DNA of 39,834 bases, taken from positions 1 to 39,834 of the forward strand of contig NZ_QFWW01000032.1 of NCBI RefSeq assembly GCF_003265345.1, given 5' to 3'. This document shows, in pieces, positions 38,816 through 39,834 of this stretch (position 1 is the first letter of the stretch; each line of letters begins with the position of its first letter). Below the pieces are notes generated by a model that did no database searches, was not told where the DNA came from, and was given only the letters and a program-made list of their open reading frames with translations. The stretch is from Lentzea terrae (GTDB lineage Bacteria > Actinomycetota > Actinomycetes > Mycobacteriales > Pseudonocardiaceae). The translations under genes and the position numbers were made by a program.

Positions 38816-39232
38816 ATGACCGACGTGATGTCCGGCGTGCAGAACGCCGAGTACCCGAAACCCGCGACCGGCATGGACGGCCTGGACGAGCAGTTCGTCG
38901 CGCAGTTGCTGAGCAGCGCCAAAGCGAGCGGGCTGAAGCCGACCGGTGAGGGACACGCACAGCGCGCCGGTTGGTCCTTCCCGGTGGCCGACGGTAACGC
39001 GGAGCCACGAAAAGCAGGCGCTCCTCATCGCCTGCTGCCGATGGTCAAGAACTTCGCGGAACTGTGTGCTGCCTATGACGCCCAGCGCGCCGAGGCCATC
39101 GTGAAGGCCACCACCTTCTACGATGACGCGGATGTCATCGCCAAGGTCTCGCGTGGCCTGGGTGAGGCCATGGTCGGAATCAACGTCGACGACATCCCGG
39201 AGCCGCACCGCCTCGCCGAGCGCGGCTGGTAG
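38816..39232 (+). pseudogene. Mosaic ORF: IS256-type transposase N-terminus joined to PdxS C-terminus
   Basis: 138 aa. Residues of about 1-45 (MTDVMSGVQNAEYP, GMDGLDEQFVAQLLSSAKAS, TGEG) match the N-terminus of actinobacterial IS256-family transposases, which normally exceed 400 aa. The last 55 residues (AQRAEAIVKATTFYDDADVI, AKVSRGLGEAMVGI, RLAERGW-stop) are the C-terminal end of PdxS, the pyridoxal 5'-phosphate synthase subunit of about 300 aa. Neither catalytic part is present. About 40 residues between them are unassigned. It is followed at once by a strong terminator. Confidence 0.75.
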
Positions 39233-39240
39233 GACTTCCG

Positions 39241-39279
39241 AACAGAGAGGCGCACCCGCGTCGGGTGCGCCTCTCTGTT
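39241..39279. terminator. Strong intrinsic-type terminator hairpin
   Basis: AACAGAGAGGCGCACCC (39241-39257) pairs perfectly with GGGTGCGCCTCTCTGTT (39263-39279) around a 5-base loop GCGTC, giving a 17-bp stem. It starts 8 bases after the stop of the PdxS-tailed frame and could work in both directions. The trailing GTT is the only T-rich part. Confidence 0.85.
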
Positions 39280-39600
39280 GTTCCGGAAAGGCGTTGACCA
39301 TCAACACAAGACCGATCAACTTGGCCTGGATTACCTGGGGCACAGTGGATGAGTCGTACCAATAAGGCCGGGGCCGCAAGCTGCGACCGTCCTGAACAGG
39401 CATCCGACTGGGCTAGTCCGACTCATTCTCGTCAACATGTACTACCTATTGACGGCCGCAGGCGCCGAGCCCTACCTTGGGACCTGCGCGCTCCCTGTCC
39501 TCGACTCGACGAGCACCTGTGACAGCCCTGGTCCACTGTGGACTCAATGTTGGCCCGCCGCCATTACTGAGAACTCTTCGCCAGGACAAGGAGTTCAAGC
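39280..39600 (+). promoter_or_regulatory. Gap with palindrome before the secreted glycosidase-like gene
   Basis: No gene is supported in these 320 bases. GTCCAC-T-GTGGAC at 39531-39543 is a perfect 13-base palindrome about 58 bases before the next start and is a candidate operator. AAGGAG at 39588-39593 is the ribosome-binding site of the next gene. Confidence 0.4.
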
Positions 39601-39834
39601 ATGGCGCGAGTTTTGCTGCGGGCCGTGGTCGCGGTGGTGCTGGCCGCGGCCGGGGTGACGACACCGGTCCCGGCGGCTGGTTCCGCCGCTCCGGTGCCGG
39701 ACGTGAACGGGGTCGCGGCGGGCAACGCCGCGATCGGGTCGGTCGACCTGGCCGGCAGGTGGAGCTTCACGCCGGCGGGCCGGCCGGCTACGACGATCAC
39801 CGTGCCCGGTGGTGGCTGGTACAAGCAGGGCTTC
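39601..39834 (+). CDS. Secreted protein, probable glycoside hydrolase family 2 (5' part only)
   Basis: 78 codons are present before the window ends. The ATG has AAGGAG 7 bases upstream. Residues 1-28 form a signal peptide with a hydrophobic core (VVAVVLAAAGV) and an Ala-rich cleavage region near PVPAAGSAA. The mature part has VDLAGRWSFTPAGRPATTIT and VPGGGWYKQGF, resembling the sugar-binding jelly-roll domain that opens family 2 enzymes such as beta-galactosidases and glucuronidases. The catalytic barrel lies outside the window, so the specificity cannot be judged. Confidence 0.65.
   Translation, partial: MARVLLRAVVAVVLAAAGVTTPVPAAGSAAPVPDVNGVAAGNAAIGSVDLAGRWSFTPAGRPATTITVPGGGWYKQGF

Noticed and set aside
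39437..39658. 73-codon plus-strand frame overlapping the start of the glycosidase-like gene
   Set aside because: It is in a different frame from the supported secreted protein, lacks a ribosome-binding site and shows no motif.

Overview
The window is high-GC DNA from an actinobacterium, probably Streptomyces or a relative. Third codon positions are strongly GC-rich, GTG starts are common, neighbouring genes often overlap by 4 bases (ATGA or GTGA), and the protein families are typical actinobacterial ones. I see no tRNA, rRNA or CRISPR array. Gene calls rest on reading translations and motifs by eye, without database searches.

Positions 1-28 kb hold a dense CoA-dependent catabolic cluster in several divergent operons. 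(a) On the minus strand, 20-2216 encodes a histidine phosphatase and an acyl-CoA synthetase. (b) On the plus strand, 2414-5308 encodes an acyl-CoA dehydrogenase, an SDR and a ThuA-like protein. They are followed by the tail of a decayed alcohol dehydrogenase. (c) On the plus strand, 5918-8900 encodes a Rieske oxygenase alpha subunit, a 2Fe-2S ferredoxin, an unknown 71-aa protein and an MDR oxidoreductase. (d) On the minus strand, 9190-13917 encodes a second Rieske oxygenase, an SDR, a PEP-utilising-enzyme swivel-domain protein, a flavin-reductase-fold/SnoaL chimera and an ABM monooxygenase. (e) On the plus strand, 14165-18221 encodes a VOC protein and a 2-oxo acid dehydrogenase E1alpha/E1beta/E2 set without E3. 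(f) Two divergent TetR regulators lie at 18248-19648. (g) On the minus strand, 19745-26625 encodes an enoyl-CoA hydratase, a helical protein, a PPDK-like protein with an eroded ATP-grasp domain, an acyl-CoA dehydrogenase, a DUF35 protein and a thiolase-fold protein; several of these genes overlap. (h) On the plus strand, 26747-27961 encodes an ACAD10/11-like dehydrogenase.

Together these genes suggest hydroxylation of a hydrophobic or cyclic acid by Rieske oxygenases, CoA activation, beta-oxidation, retro-aldol side-chain cleavage and oxidative decarboxylation of a 2-oxo acid. The substrate is unknown. The unusual element is a pair of PEP-type phosphohistidine proteins, neither with a working ATP-grasp domain, wired into these operons.

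Positions 28-39.6 kb look like a decaying accessory region. I see pieces of an unidentified cluster gene, an HGGG esterase, XRE, LuxR (LAL), GntR and LacI regulators, an FtsX-like permease, a secreted protein, an IS256 transposase and PdxS. Intact genes stand among them: an AraC regulator, a complete PaoABC-type molybdenum aldehyde oxidoreductase with its XdhC maturation factor, and a secreted SMP-30-like beta-propeller. The window ends inside a secreted protein that looks like a family 2 glycoside hydrolase.
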